Assembly: GCA_963696585.1 (NCBI GenBank)
Contig: CAVOKW010000025.1
Location: 38,962 to 102,961 of the forward strand
Direction of reading: 5' to 3'
From: Parvibaculum sp963696585
Lineage (GTDB): Bacteria > Pseudomonadota > Alphaproteobacteria > Parvibaculales > Parvibaculaceae
DNA: 64,000 bases
Part shown: one piece after another, positions 33,911 through 42,531 of the stretch
How positions within the stretch are numbered: the first letter of the stretch is position 1
Layout: every line of letters starts with the position of its first letter
Notes under the pieces: model-generated
Told to the model about the DNA's origin: nothing
Database searches by the model: none
Seen by the model: only the letters and a program-made list of their open reading frames with translations
Made by a program: the position numbers and the translations under genes

Positions 33911-34633
33911 ATGAAACGGGTTGCTCTTGTAACGGGCGGAACGCGCGGTATTGGCCATGCGATCTCGCTGAAGCTGAAAGCCAGCGGATTTGACGTTGCC
34001 GCGACTTATGCGGGTAATTCTGACGCGGCAGCTGCTTTCACCAAGGAAACAGGCATTCACAGCTATAAGTGGGATGTGGGTGATTATGAGGCTTGTGTGA
34101 AAGGCATTGCGCAGGTTGAAGCGGATCTCGGTCCCATCGACACATTGGTCAATAATGCCGGCATCACGCGTGATGCCATGCTTCACAAGCTGACGCCGCA
34201 AGCCTGGCGCGAGGTCCTCTCGACCAATCTCGATTCCATGTACAACATGTGCCAGCCCCTTATCACCGGCATGCGGGATCGCGGCTTTGGCCGCATCATC
34301 AACATTTCCTCGATCAATGGTCAGAAAGGCCAGATGGGCCAGACCAATTATTCCGCTGCCAAGGCGGGCATCATCGGGTTCAGCAAGGCACTGGCGCTGG
34401 AAGTGGCCAAGAAGGGCGTCACGGTCAATTGCATCGCGCCGGGCTATATCAATACCGAGATGGTCGCAGCCGTCCCGGAAAAGGTGCTTGAAGGCATCAT
34501 TGGCGGTATTCCGGTTGGCCGTTTGGGCACGGCTGAAGAAATTGCGAGCTGCGTGGCATTTCTGGCCGATGAACATTCCGGTTTCATCACCGGCGCCACG
34601 ATCACAGCCAATGGCGGCCAGTATCTGACCTGA
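33911..34633 (+). CDS. phaB: Acetoacetyl-CoA reductase PhaB
   Basis: A 240-residue NADPH-dependent SDR that makes (R)-3-hydroxybutyryl-CoA for PHA. It has the cofactor glycines in VTGGTRGIGHAISLKL, NNAGITRDAMLHKLTPQAW, the catalytic serine in NISSINGQKGQMGQ and the YxxxK in TNYSAAKAGIIGF, all intact. AGGGA precedes the ATG at 33911; a TTG one codon earlier is unlikely. It converges with a DUF882 gene, leaving 16 bases and no terminator. Confidence 0.95.
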   Translation: MKRVALVTGGTRGIGHAISLKLKASGFDVAATYAGNSDAAAAFTKETGIHSYKWDVGDYEACVKGIAQVEADLGPIDTLVNNAGITRDAMLHKLTPQAWREVLSTNLDSMYNMCQPLITGMRDRGFGRIINISSINGQKGQMGQTNYSAAKAGIIGFSKALALEVAKKGVTVNCIAPGYINTEMVAAVPEKVLEGIIGGIPVGRLGTAEEIASCVAFLADEHSGFITGATITANGGQYLT

Positions 34634-34649
34634 AAAGAGGCGAACGACC

Positions 34650-35276
34650 TTAGCCCTTCTTTTCTTCCGCCTTTGCGGCGTCATATTCGGCGGCGCGATT
34701 GGGGCGGCCAAGCTGCGGCGCGACCCATGTATCCACCGGGCCGACATCGACATGCACGAAGGGGTGCTTGATCGGATAATAGCCCGCGCCGCCCTTGCCG
34801 AGTTTCCCGGCGATTTTGTAGAGCATGCCGGGATCGCTGAAATCCTGTGTCAGGTCCATCGCCATGCCGCGCATGTGAAAGCTGTTGCCATCAACGCCCT
34901 CACTCGTGGAGGCAAGCAGCGCGTTGGTCCTGGGCGTGCGATAGCCCGACATGGTGTAGAGCGGCCGCGATGAGGGCGAGAGCTGATCGATTTCCCAGAG
35001 CAGGTCCAGCAGGTCGGGGCTCATGGCCGTCTGGTCGTTGCTGCGCAGATCACGCATGAACCAGTTGATCGATTTCAAGGCGTCAGGAATATAGTCGCCA
35101 TCCGCCCAGTAAGTGATGCTGAGCTTCTCGCCGGAATTGAGGCTCTGCATGTTGAGCTTGCGCTTGTAGGGCGCTTCTGCGCGCAGGATGGCTGGCGCGG
35201 CGACGAGACCGGCAAGGCTCCCCGCACCCATCACAAGGGCCTGACGGCGCGACCAGGTTTTTGTCAGCAGGCTCAT
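34650..35276 (-). CDS. DUF882 / M15-type peptidase with twin-arginine-like leader
   Basis: A 208-residue periplasmic protein of the DUF882 (YcbK-like, M15A fold) family, related to murein DD-carboxypeptidases. Its leader SRRQALVMGAGSLAGLVAAP has two arginines and a hydrophobic run, a Tat-type signal. Zinc and catalytic residues appear in SGYRTPRTNALLA, SFHMRGMAMDL and HVDVGPV. AGAGAAG precedes the ATG at 35276. A longer frame exists to 35357, but its start lacks a ribosome site. A peptidoglycan role is inferred. Confidence 0.85.
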   Translation of the reverse strand: MSLLTKTWSRRQALVMGAGSLAGLVAAPAILRAEAPYKRKLNMQSLNSGEKLSITYWADGDYIPDALKSINWFMRDLRSNDQTAMSPDLLDLLWEIDQLSPSSRPLYTMSGYRTPRTNALLASTSEGVDGNSFHMRGMAMDLTQDFSDPGMLYKIAGKLGKGGAGYYPIKHPFVHVDVGPVDTWVAPQLGRPNRAAEYDAAKAEEKKG

Positions 35277-35316
35277 CGGCTTCTCTTTGTTCTTTGTCAT
35301 GTTTATGCGTGACAAA

Positions 35317-36222
35317 TTACCTGAGCGGATGGGCTGGCTCAAGGGACGCGGCATCAAGTGGAGTGGGGGTTACTTCTTTGGCGACCTTTGACACAGCAGG
35401 CAGCAGGGCGCCGGGCACTTCGGCGGCGCGCAGACGGGCATCAGGCGTTGGCTGAAGCTGGACGAATGTATAGCCGCGTGCGCGCAAGGTGACGATGAGG
35501 CGCGCGAGCATGTCGGCTGTATGGCGCTTGGTATCATGCAGGATCAGGATGCCGCGTCCGAGCCGGTCGATGTTTTGCAGCGCCCGCGCATAGACCTGAT
35601 CGGCATTAACCTGTTTCCAGTCATCCGCGCCAAAATCGCAGGAGACAGTGGCGATGTTTCGCGCCCCCAGCCATCGGCGCAGCGACTTGTCGTCATTGAG
35701 GCCCGGAAAGCGAAAGAAGGGCGCGAGCCTGGCCTGATCGCTTGGCGGGGCGCTGGCGAGTGCCGCTTCGGCAGCGGCAAATCCGCGCGTGATTTCGCGC
35801 TGTGCCGAGGCCTGGGAGAGATTGCGAAGATTGGGATGGGTGTCGCTGTGGGTGCCGATGGTATGGCCATGGGCGGCAATCAGGCGCACAAGATCGGGGT
35901 GCATATCGGCATAGATGCCGACAAGAAAGAATGTCGCCTTGATGCAGTGGCGATCAAGGATGGCAAGAACACGGGGTGTGGTTTCGGGATCTGGACCATC
36001 GTCAAAGGTCAGCGCGATCTGCCTGGCGGCAAGGCCGATGCTGCCGTCGCGATATTGCATCGTGCCATATGAAGGGCCTTGCACGCTCGGCAAGATCAGG
36101 CCGGGCGTGATTGCAGGGCCGCGCGGGTCGGTCGGGCATGTCATCTCGCCCGCGCGCGCCGTCAGGCTGACGCAAACCAGGGCGAGTGTCAGGCCCAGCT
36201 GCTGCCAGTAACGTCGTCCCAT
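35317..36222 (-). CDS. Polysaccharide deacetylase
   Basis: A 301-residue carbohydrate esterase 4 protein. A signal peptide (LGLTLALVCVSLTARAG) exports it. The catalytic motifs are ALTFDDGPDPETTP, HSDTHPNLRN (metal histidines), RFPGLNDDKSL and GILILHDTKRHTADM. It may remove acetyl groups from peptidoglycan or another exported glycan. The ATG at 36222 follows GCGGGGGC; a TTG at 36240 is less likely. It lies 40 bases upstream of the DUF882 gene on the same strand, suggesting a cell-envelope pair. Confidence 0.88.
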   Translation of the reverse strand: MGRRYWQQLGLTLALVCVSLTARAGEMTCPTDPRGPAITPGLILPSVQGPSYGTMQYRDGSIGLAARQIALTFDDGPDPETTPRVLAILDRHCIKATFFLVGIYADMHPDLVRLIAAHGHTIGTHSDTHPNLRNLSQASAQREITRGFAAAEAALASAPPSDQARLAPFFRFPGLNDDKSLRRWLGARNIATVSCDFGADDWKQVNADQVYARALQNIDRLGRGILILHDTKRHTADMLARLIVTLRARGYTFVQLQPTPDARLRAAEVPGALLPAVSKVAKEVTPTPLDAASLEPAHPLR

Positions 36223-36263
36223 GCCAAATGCCCCCGCCAACCTCTCTTACATGGGGGGTGAGT

Positions 36264-36761
36264 TTACCCATCTGATGCTGGGGCACTAGGGCCCTCAGGG
36301 CACATTCTGGTGAAATCCGTGCCCTGGCGGGCGGGTCCATTGCCGGGTTGCCATGTCGGCGGCGCCATTTCAAAGCCGTCAAAATGAAAGGCCGGGGCGA
36401 CGGTGCAGCCCACAAGCACCCAGTGGCCCTGCGGTTTGGCGCTTTGCCAGTGATGCGCCGGAACGATGAGTTGCGGGCGCTCTCCTGCGGCAAGGTCGCC
36501 GCCAAGCCGATGGGATCGGGTTGTCAGACCATCCGGTGATGTGGATAGCACCAGCGAACCACCCCCATACCAGTGCCAGATTTCGGCGGCATCGGCCTTG
36601 TGCCAGCGGGATTCTTCGTCAGCCTTCAACAGGAAATAAATCGCCGTCGAAAGCGCGCGTCCGCCTTGCGGGTTTTCATCGCGAAAGGTCTCGCGATACC
36701 AGCCGCCTTCGGGATGTGGCGTCAGGTCAAGCCGGGCAATAATTTCGTCAGCGTCCTGCAT
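36264..36761 (-). CDS. Cupin DUF985 protein
   Basis: A 165-residue cupin. It opens ADEIIARLDLTPHPEGGWYR, a signature of DUF985, and has the cupin histidines in SRWHKADAAEIWHWYGG and PAHHWQSAKPQG. The family is related to a small sugar-isomerase-like fold but its reaction is unknown. It lies 2 bases downstream of gloB and 42 bases upstream of the deacetylase on the same strand, so it may share a transcript with gloB. Confidence 0.85.
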   Translation of the reverse strand: MQDADEIIARLDLTPHPEGGWYRETFRDENPQGGRALSTAIYFLLKADEESRWHKADAAEIWHWYGGGSLVLSTSPDGLTTRSHRLGGDLAAGERPQLIVPAHHWQSAKPQGHWVLVGCTVAPAFHFDGFEMAPPTWQPGNGPARQGTDFTRMCPEGPSAPASDG

Positions 36762-36763
36762 TG

Positions 36764-37534
36764 TCAGAAATTATCCTTGCGGCGGCGTGTTTCGGCAAAG
36801 ACCTCGACATCGCTCGCATTCATCATGCCGAGTGTGGCGCGAAGATCAGGACTTGATGCCCGCAGAAACGGATTTGTCGCTTTTTCCATCGCGATGGTTG
36901 TCGGCACCGTCCATTCACCACGGGCGCGCTTTTCCTCAATCAGCCTGGCGCGTGCCTGCAAGGCCTTGTTTTGCGGTTCGACACTCAGCGCGAAGCGGGC
37001 ATTGGACTGGGTATATTCATGGGCGCAATAGACGGTCGTGTCGTCGGGCAGCGCCATGAGCTTTGAAAGCGAGGACCACATCTGGGCAGGCGTGCCTTCA
37101 AAGAGGCGCCCGCATCCCAGCGCAAACATCGTGTCGCCGACAAAGACGACATGCTCGGCATCAAAGCTATAGGCGATGTGGCCGCGTGTGTGGCCGGGCA
37201 CGTCGATGATGCGGGCGCGCTTCGAGCCGAGTTCGACAATGTCGCCTTCGCCAACGGCGCGGTCGATGCCGGGGATGGCTTCCTGCTCGCCGCGCGGGCC
37301 AATGATCGTGCAGCCCGTCAGTTTCTTCAGCTCCTCATTGCCGCCGGCATGGTCGTAATGGTGATGCGTATTGAGGATATGGGTGAGCTGCCAGCCGCGC
37401 TCTTTCAGCGCTTCCATGATCGGGCCGACTTCGGGCGTGTCGATGGTCGCAGTCTGGCCTGTCACGGGATCATGCACGAGATAGCCGTAATTATCAGCCA
37501 GACAGGCGATCTGCTGGATTTCGAGTTTGGACAT
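36764..37534 (-). CDS. gloB: Hydroxyacylglutathione hydrolase (glyoxalase II)
   Basis: A 256-residue metallo-beta-lactamase-fold enzyme that hydrolyses S-D-lactoylglutathione. Metal ligands lie in THHHYDHAGGNEE, VPGHTRGHIAYSF, VFVGDTMFALGCGRLFEGTP and YCAHEYTQSNARFAL. The C-terminal domain with NPFLRASSPDLR is typical of GloB. It is divergent from a methyltransferase gene across about 115 bases, an arrangement common in Alphaproteobacteria. Confidence 0.95.
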   Translation of the reverse strand: MSKLEIQQIACLADNYGYLVHDPVTGQTATIDTPEVGPIMEALKERGWQLTHILNTHHHYDHAGGNEELKKLTGCTIIGPRGEQEAIPGIDRAVGEGDIVELGSKRARIIDVPGHTRGHIAYSFDAEHVVFVGDTMFALGCGRLFEGTPAQMWSSLSKLMALPDDTTVYCAHEYTQSNARFALSVEPQNKALQARARLIEEKRARGEWTVPTTIAMEKATNPFLRASSPDLRATLGMMNASDVEVFAETRRRKDNF

Positions 37535-37648
37535 CTGGCTCTCCGCTTTTCATGACACTTCTCTTGTTTCCCTGATGCAAGGTAGTGCGTCGGGCGGCAT
37601 ATTTGAACCTGCTCGTGCGCATTTAATGGAATCTGCTAGGCTTTTCTC

Positions 37649-38410
37649 ATGCATATGGATGTGATTGATCTGCGCGACTTTTACGGACGGCCTTTGGGCC
37701 GCGTCGCGCGGCGGCTGATTCAGCGCCGTATTCATGACATGTGGACGAATGTCAAAGGCCTCAACGTCCTGGGTCTCGGCTTTGCCACGCCCTATCTCAG
37801 CGGTTTTCATGGCGAAGCCGAACGCGTCATCGGGCTGATGCCGGCCCAGCAGGGCGTGTTGCATTGGCCAGCCGAGGGACGCTGTCTGACCGGGCTTGTT
37901 GATGAGCGTGAATTGCCGCTGCCCGATGAGAGCATGGATCGCGTCCTGCTGGTGCATGGGCTTGAAGGATCCGAAGCGATGCGCGCCATGCTGCGGCAAA
38001 TCTGGCGGGTGCTGGCGCCGGGGGGGCGCCTGCTCATTGTCGTACCCAATCGGCGCGGGCTGTGGGCGCGGCGCGAGGCAACGCCTTTCGGGCAGGGTCA
38101 GCCTTTCTCCCGCAGCCAGATCACCCAGCTTTTGCGCGAGTCGATGCTCAGCCCGTCGCAATGGGAAGCCGCGCTGTTCGTGCCGCCCTTTGACTGGCGG
38201 CCCCTGTTGCGCTCGACATCGGCCTGGGAGCGGGTGGGCCATATGCTGTGGCCGCGCTTTTCCGGTGTCATTCTCGTTGAAGCGACAAAGCAGATATACG
38301 CGGCAACGCCCATTCCCACCCCGTCACGTCGGCAACGTGTGCTGGCGCCGCTCACATCGCGATTGCCGGGGGTCAATATGGAAGAGCCAGACAAGACGCC
38401 GCTTGCCTGA
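37649..38410 (+). CDS. SAM-dependent methyltransferase (gloB neighbour family)
   Basis: A 253-residue class I methyltransferase. It starts MHMDVIDLRDFYGRPLGRVA and has a degenerate SAM-binding glycine motif (VLGLGFATPY), an acidic stretch LPLPDESMDRVLLVHGLE and post-motif VLAPGGRLLIVVPNRRG. The substrate is not known. It is divergent from gloB and converges with metW, leaving 9 bases. It is not the ubiquinone UbiE type. Confidence 0.8.
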   Translation: MHMDVIDLRDFYGRPLGRVARRLIQRRIHDMWTNVKGLNVLGLGFATPYLSGFHGEAERVIGLMPAQQGVLHWPAEGRCLTGLVDERELPLPDESMDRVLLVHGLEGSEAMRAMLRQIWRVLAPGGRLLIVVPNRRGLWARREATPFGQGQPFSRSQITQLLRESMLSPSQWEAALFVPPFDWRPLLRSTSAWERVGHMLWPRFSGVILVEATKQIYAATPIPTPSRRQRVLAPLTSRLPGVNMEEPDKTPLA

Positions 38411-38419
38411 GGGCTGGGC

Positions 38420-39043
38420 TTAGCGCTTGTCCGAAAGCAGGAAGACGGCTTCATCGGCAATCAGATTGACGATGTGACCGGGGCGGCCGATCTTCCAGGC
38501 GCGATCACCCGTTACATTCACCGCTTCATCAATTTGCAGGGCGAGTTCATCGCAAAGGTAAACGAAATCGCGCACCGTGCAGAGGTGAATATTGGGTGTG
38601 TCATACCATGAATAGCCGAGCGAGCGTGTTTCCGGCATACGGCCGAGCACCAGCAATTGCAGGCGCACTTTCCAGTTGCCGAAATTCGGGAAGGAGATGA
38701 CGGCGCGTTTGCCGATGCGCTTCATCTGGCGCAGCACTTCTCTGGGATTTCGCGTCGCCTGAATGGTCTGGCTCAGGATCACATAGTCAAAGCCGTTATC
38801 GGGATAATCGCGCAGATCCGCGTCGGCATCGCCCTGAATGACGGAAAGGCCGCGTGCGACGCAGGCATTGACGCCTTCCTGGCTGAGCTCGACGCCACGC
38901 CCATCGACATTCTTGGTATGCGCAAGCAGCGCGAGCAATTCGCCATCGCCGCAGCCGACATCGAGCACACGTGAACCCGGCTCGATCATCGTGGCGATGA
39001 GTTCAAGATCAACACGGCTCGTGGTGAAAGCAGGCGGGCTCAT
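38420..39043 (-). CDS. metW: MetW methionine biosynthesis protein
   Basis: A 207-residue protein of the methyltransferase fold (SRVLDVGCGDGELLALLA) that pairs with MetX. The block VILSQTIQATRNPREVLRQM and the segment FPNFGNWKVRLQLLVLGRMP are family marks. It overlaps metX by four bases (ATGA). MetW is reported to support homoserine acetylation by MetX in related bacteria. Confidence 0.93.
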   Translation of the reverse strand: MSPPAFTTSRVDLELIATMIEPGSRVLDVGCGDGELLALLAHTKNVDGRGVELSQEGVNACVARGLSVIQGDADADLRDYPDNGFDYVILSQTIQATRNPREVLRQMKRIGKRAVISFPNFGNWKVRLQLLVLGRMPETRSLGYSWYDTPNIHLCTVRDFVYLCDELALQIDEAVNVTGDRAWKIGRPGHIVNLIADEAVFLLSDKR

Positions 39044-40227
39044 TTTGGCAGCCCGCGCTTCTGGGCGGCGCTGTCAATAAAGCCGCGCAAGGTTGAAAAC
39101 ATTTCCGGCTCGTCGAGCAGAAAGGCGTCGTGTCCCTTGTCGGTATTGATCTCGACAAAACTGACATTGGCGGCTGCCGCATTCAGTGCATGCACGATCT
39201 GACGGTTGTCCGATGTCGGGAAGAGCCAGTCGCTGGTGAAGGAGACAACGCAAAAGCGCGTCCTGGTGCCGGCGAATGCCTTGGCCAGCACGCCATCATG
39301 CTCGGCGGCGATGTCAAAATAATCCATCGCGCGGGTGATGAAGAGATAGGAATTGGCGTCGAAACGCTCGACAAAAGCCGACCCCTGATAGCGCAGATAG
39401 GATTCGATCTGGAAGTCGGCGTCGAAGCCATACCCCACCGCCTCGCGATCCTGAAGATTGCGGCCAAATTTGCGGTGGAGGGCGGCTTCCGAGAGATAGG
39501 TGATATGCGCGGCCATGCGGGCGACGGCAAGCCCTTTGGAGGGGCTTGTCTTTTCAGCAATATAATTGCCGCTGCGCCACTCGGGATCGGCCATGATTGC
39601 CTGACGGCCGACCTCATGAAAGGCGATGTTTTGTGCCGAGTGACGTGCTGCCGTCGCAATCGGAATGGCCGAATGGACGCGCCCGGGATAAGCGGTTGCC
39701 CATTGCAGCGTCTGCATGCCGCCCATGGAGCCGCCAATGACGCAAAAGAGATCGTCAATGCCGAGCCGGTCCACCAGCATGGCCTGGGCGCGGACCATGT
39801 CGCCAATGGTGATGACGGGAAAGCTCAGGCCATAGGGCTGCCCTGTCGCGGGGTTGATGTCCATCGGCCCGGTCGTGCCCATGCAGCCGCCAATGACGTT
39901 CTGGCAGATGACAAAAAAACGGCCGGTGTCGATCGGTTTGCCGGGACCGACCATCATCGGCCACCAGCCGGGCTTGCCGGTTGCCGGATTGGTGCTGGCG
40001 ACGAACTGGTCGCCGGTCAGCGCGTGGCAGACCAGAACCGCATTGGAGCGGTCGGCATTGAGCCGGCCATAGGTCTCATAAGCGATGGTGAAGGGACTGA
40101 GCGCTTTGCCGCTATCCAGACGCAAGGGCGCTTCCGGGCCAAAGGTCATGGTCTGGCGTCCTGCCCCGGCGGGGATGGTGGCGCCGTCATGGCCCTCAGG
40201 GCGCGCGTTCTGGTCCGTCTCGCTCAT
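39040..40227 (-). CDS. metX: Homoserine O-acetyl/succinyltransferase
   Basis: A 395-residue alpha/beta-hydrolase-fold acyltransferase in methionine synthesis. The nucleophile serine is in IGGSMGGMQTLQWA. SNAVLVCHALTGDQF and VIGGCMGTTGPMDINPATGQ are family blocks, and HDAFLLDEPE carries the catalytic histidine. The first residues (DQNARPEGHDGATIPA) are variable. It is the first gene of a metX-metW pair. The 266-base upstream region, shared with the chorismate-mutase gene, shows no recognisable SAM riboswitch. Confidence 0.93.
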   Translation of the reverse strand: MSETDQNARPEGHDGATIPAGAGRQTMTFGPEAPLRLDSGKALSPFTIAYETYGRLNADRSNAVLVCHALTGDQFVASTNPATGKPGWWPMMVGPGKPIDTGRFFVICQNVIGGCMGTTGPMDINPATGQPYGLSFPVITIGDMVRAQAMLVDRLGIDDLFCVIGGSMGGMQTLQWATAYPGRVHSAIPIATAARHSAQNIAFHEVGRQAIMADPEWRSGNYIAEKTSPSKGLAVARMAAHITYLSEAALHRKFGRNLQDREAVGYGFDADFQIESYLRYQGSAFVERFDANSYLFITRAMDYFDIAAEHDGVLAKAFAGTRTRFCVVSFTSDWLFPTSDNRQIVHALNAAAANVSFVEINTDKGHDAFLLDEPEMFSTLRGFIDSAAQKRGLPK

Positions 40228-40493
40228 GGGTCATCCACTTCCGAAGCCCTTTGGGGCCCGGTCTGATATCCTTGCGACCCGGGGCTTGCGCCTCAGGCCT
40301 CTACAAAGGGGGAACCGGTCTGCCGCCGCTTCCCTGGAAAAGCTGGCAAAACAGGCTGCGTAGTTAGGGACGAGGCCCCTGAATTGTCAATGTTTTCTTT
40401 GATTTTAATGGGTTGGCCCCGTATGAATACCGCTCTTGCGGGGCGGCGCCAGCGCTGGCCATGACACGTTATCCCCGTCTTAGTGAGACCGAA
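40228..40493. promoter_or_regulatory. Divergent region between metX and the aromatic cluster
   Basis: Holds the promoters of metX (minus) and of the chorismate-mutase operon (plus). On the minus strand the metX leader is GC-rich, with a GGC-GCAA-GCC loop at about 40284-40293, but its sequence lacks the SAM-II or SAM-I core. I see nothing further. Confidence 0.35.
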
Positions 40494-41393
40494 ATGACCG
40501 CCAAAGCGACCTCATCCGAAACCTCTCTCGCGCAAGTCCGCAAGGAACTCGATGCGATTGATGACGCCCTGCATGATCTGTTGATGCAGCGGGCGGCTGT
40601 GGTCATGAAAGTGGCGGCGGCCAAGGCGCTGGCAGCGCGTGCGGCGGGCGAAGGCAGCTTTGTCGCGTTTCGGCCGGAGCGTGAGGCGCAGATCCTGCGG
40701 CGTCTGGCCGTGCGTCATGGCGGCTCCTTGCCCCTGCCGGTGATATTCCGTGTCTGGCGCGAGATCATCTCGGCCATGATCCAGCTTCAGACACCGTTTC
40801 GCGTTGAAGTCTTTGGTGGCGAGGGTGACGGCGCCCTGGCGCTCTGGGATCTGGCGCGCAGCTATTACGGGTCCTCGACCCCGATGGAGCTGCATGACAG
40901 TCCTCGTGATGTGCTGCGCCGCATCTCGCAGGATCGCTGGGCGATCGGCATTCTGCCTGCCGCGGGCAATTATCCCGGCGGCGACTGGTGGTCGTCGCTG
41001 GCGGGCGCGGGCGCCAATGGCCCGCGTGTCGTGGCGCGTTTGCCGTTCATCAGCGATGGCGCGGCGGAGCCTGTCAGTGCCTATGTGATTGCCCAGGCTG
41101 ATTTTGAACCGACGGGCGAAGATACGAGCCTGCTTTCTGTTTCAGCCCGGTCCGACATGTCGGAAGCCCGCATGGTGGCAACCGTGCGGGAAGCGGGTTT
41201 TGAGCCGGTCCGGCTTGGCCTTGTGACGCTGCAAAACGGCGCGGCGCGGCATATGAGCCTTTTTGCCATTTCAGGCCATGTTGCATCAGATGATGCGCGT
41301 CTTGCGGCCTTGAACGGCATGTCGCCAGAGCTCGATGCCCGCCTTATTGGCGGCTATGCCGATCCGGTGCGGCTGGCGCAGGTCGGGGGCTGA
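40494..41393 (+). CDS. Chorismate mutase with degenerate prephenate-dehydratase/ACT-like C-terminal part
   Basis: A 299-residue protein. Residues 1-95 are an AroQ-type chorismate mutase (QVRKELDAIDDALHDLLMQR, FRPEREAQILRRLA). The rest looks like a periplasmic-binding-fold prephenate-dehydratase relic (FGGEGDGALALWDLARSYYG, AIGILPAAGN) followed by an ACT-like end (EDTSLLSVSAR, MSLFAISGHV), without the TRF dehydratase motif. The ATG at 40494 is preceded by AGTGAGA; 40461 is an alternative. It makes prephenate for HisC/TyrC downstream. Similar proteins are usually annotated only as chorismate mutase. Confidence 0.82.
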   Translation: MTAKATSSETSLAQVRKELDAIDDALHDLLMQRAAVVMKVAAAKALAARAAGEGSFVAFRPEREAQILRRLAVRHGGSLPLPVIFRVWREIISAMIQLQTPFRVEVFGGEGDGALALWDLARSYYGSSTPMELHDSPRDVLRRISQDRWAIGILPAAGNYPGGDWWSSLAGAGANGPRVVARLPFISDGAAEPVSAYVIAQADFEPTGEDTSLLSVSARSDMSEARMVATVREAGFEPVRLGLVTLQNGAARHMSLFAISGHVASDDARLAALNGMSPELDARLIGGYADPVRLAQVGG

Positions 41394-41397
41394 TCCC

Positions 41398-42531
41398 ATG
41401 ACGCTTGATCCCGGGAAACCCCAGCCTGTCAAAGGTGTGCTCGATATTTCGCCCTATGTGCCGGGACGCGCCACGGTGGAAGGGGCAAATCGCGTCTTCA
41501 AGCTCTCGGCCAATGAGACCCCCTGGGGACCCAGCCCGGCCGCTATCGAGGCCTATCAGGCGGCAGCGGCGAGCCTGTCGCTTTATCCCGAAGGGTCGGT
41601 GCGGGCGCTTCGTGAGGCGATTGCCGGGCGCTATGGCCTCAGCCCGGAGCGCATCTTGTGCGGCAACGGGTCGGATGAGCTGTTGCATATGCTGGCGCAG
41701 GTTTATCTCAGCGAAGGTGATGAAACGATCGCGACCGAGCATGGCTTTACGGTTTATCCCATCGTCACCAAGGCGGCGGGCGCAACCTGCATTCAGGTGC
41801 GCGAGAAAAATCTCTGTGCCGATGTGGATGCCATCCTTGCCGCGGTGACACCGCGCACCCGAATCGTCTTCATCGCCAATCCGAATAATCCGACAGGCAG
41901 TTATCTGCCGGTCGGGGAGATGAAGCGTCTGCATGGCGGGCTTCGCCCGGACATCCTTTTTGTCATTGATGCGGCCTATTGCGAATATGTGTCGCGTCAC
42001 GATTATGAAGCGGGTATTGAGCTTGTTGCGACAAGCGAGAATGTCGTGATGACGCGCACCTTCTCCAAGATCCATGGCCTGGCGGCACTGCGTCTGGGCT
42101 GGCTCTATGCGCCTGCCGCGATCATCGACGCGCTGAATCGTGTGCGCTCGCCTTTCAATGTTTCGATCCCGGCGATGGCAGCAGGCATCGCCGCGATCAG
42201 GGATACCGCACATGTTGAAAAGTCACGCGCGCATAACGAAGAATGGCTTGGATGGTTGAGCCGCGAGATCGCCGCGCTTGGCCTCACTGTCCATCCGAGT
42301 GTCGCCAATTTCCTGCTGATCCGCTTTCCGGTCGAAAAGGGTTTCACGGCGCAGGATGCCGATGCTTTCCTGATCAAGCGCGGGCTCATCCTGCGGCAGG
42401 TCGGATCCTATGGATTGCCGGATTGCCTGCGGCTGACGGTAGGTCTTGAAGAACCCAATCGCATGGTCGTCGAGGCGTTGCGCGACTTCATGTCGGCATA
42501 CAAACCGGACGCAAAAGGAACGGGCGCATGA
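41398..42531 (+). CDS. hisC: Histidinol-phosphate/aromatic aminotransferase
   Basis: A 377-residue PLP aminotransferase, class I/II, of the HisC type. It shows KLSANETPWGPSPAAIEAYQ, the substrate/PLP block NPNNPTGSYLP, DAAYCEYVSRHDYE and the PLP lysine in RTFSKIHGLAALRLGW. In this position, between chorismate mutase and tyrC, it can serve both histidine and aromatic amino acid synthesis. It lies 4 bases after the mutase and overlaps tyrC by four bases, so the three are one operon. The ATG at 41398 follows GGGGGC. Confidence 0.93.
   Translation: MTLDPGKPQPVKGVLDISPYVPGRATVEGANRVFKLSANETPWGPSPAAIEAYQAAAASLSLYPEGSVRALREAIAGRYGLSPERILCGNGSDELLHMLAQVYLSEGDETIATEHGFTVYPIVTKAAGATCIQVREKNLCADVDAILAAVTPRTRIVFIANPNNPTGSYLPVGEMKRLHGGLRPDILFVIDAAYCEYVSRHDYEAGIELVATSENVVMTRTFSKIHGLAALRLGWLYAPAAIIDALNRVRSPFNVSIPAMAAGIAAIRDTAHVEKSRAHNEEWLGWLSREIAALGLTVHPSVANFLLIRFPVEKGFTAQDADAFLIKRGLILRQVGSYGLPDCLRLTVGLEEPNRMVVEALRDFMSAYKPDAKGTGA

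Noticed and set aside
39130..40266. 378-codon plus-strand frame opposite metX
   Set aside because: Shadow of metX, no domain seen.
40228..40420. SAM-I or SAM-II riboswitch before metX
   Set aside because: The leader lacks the conserved cores of both classes; only a GNRA-capped stem is visible.
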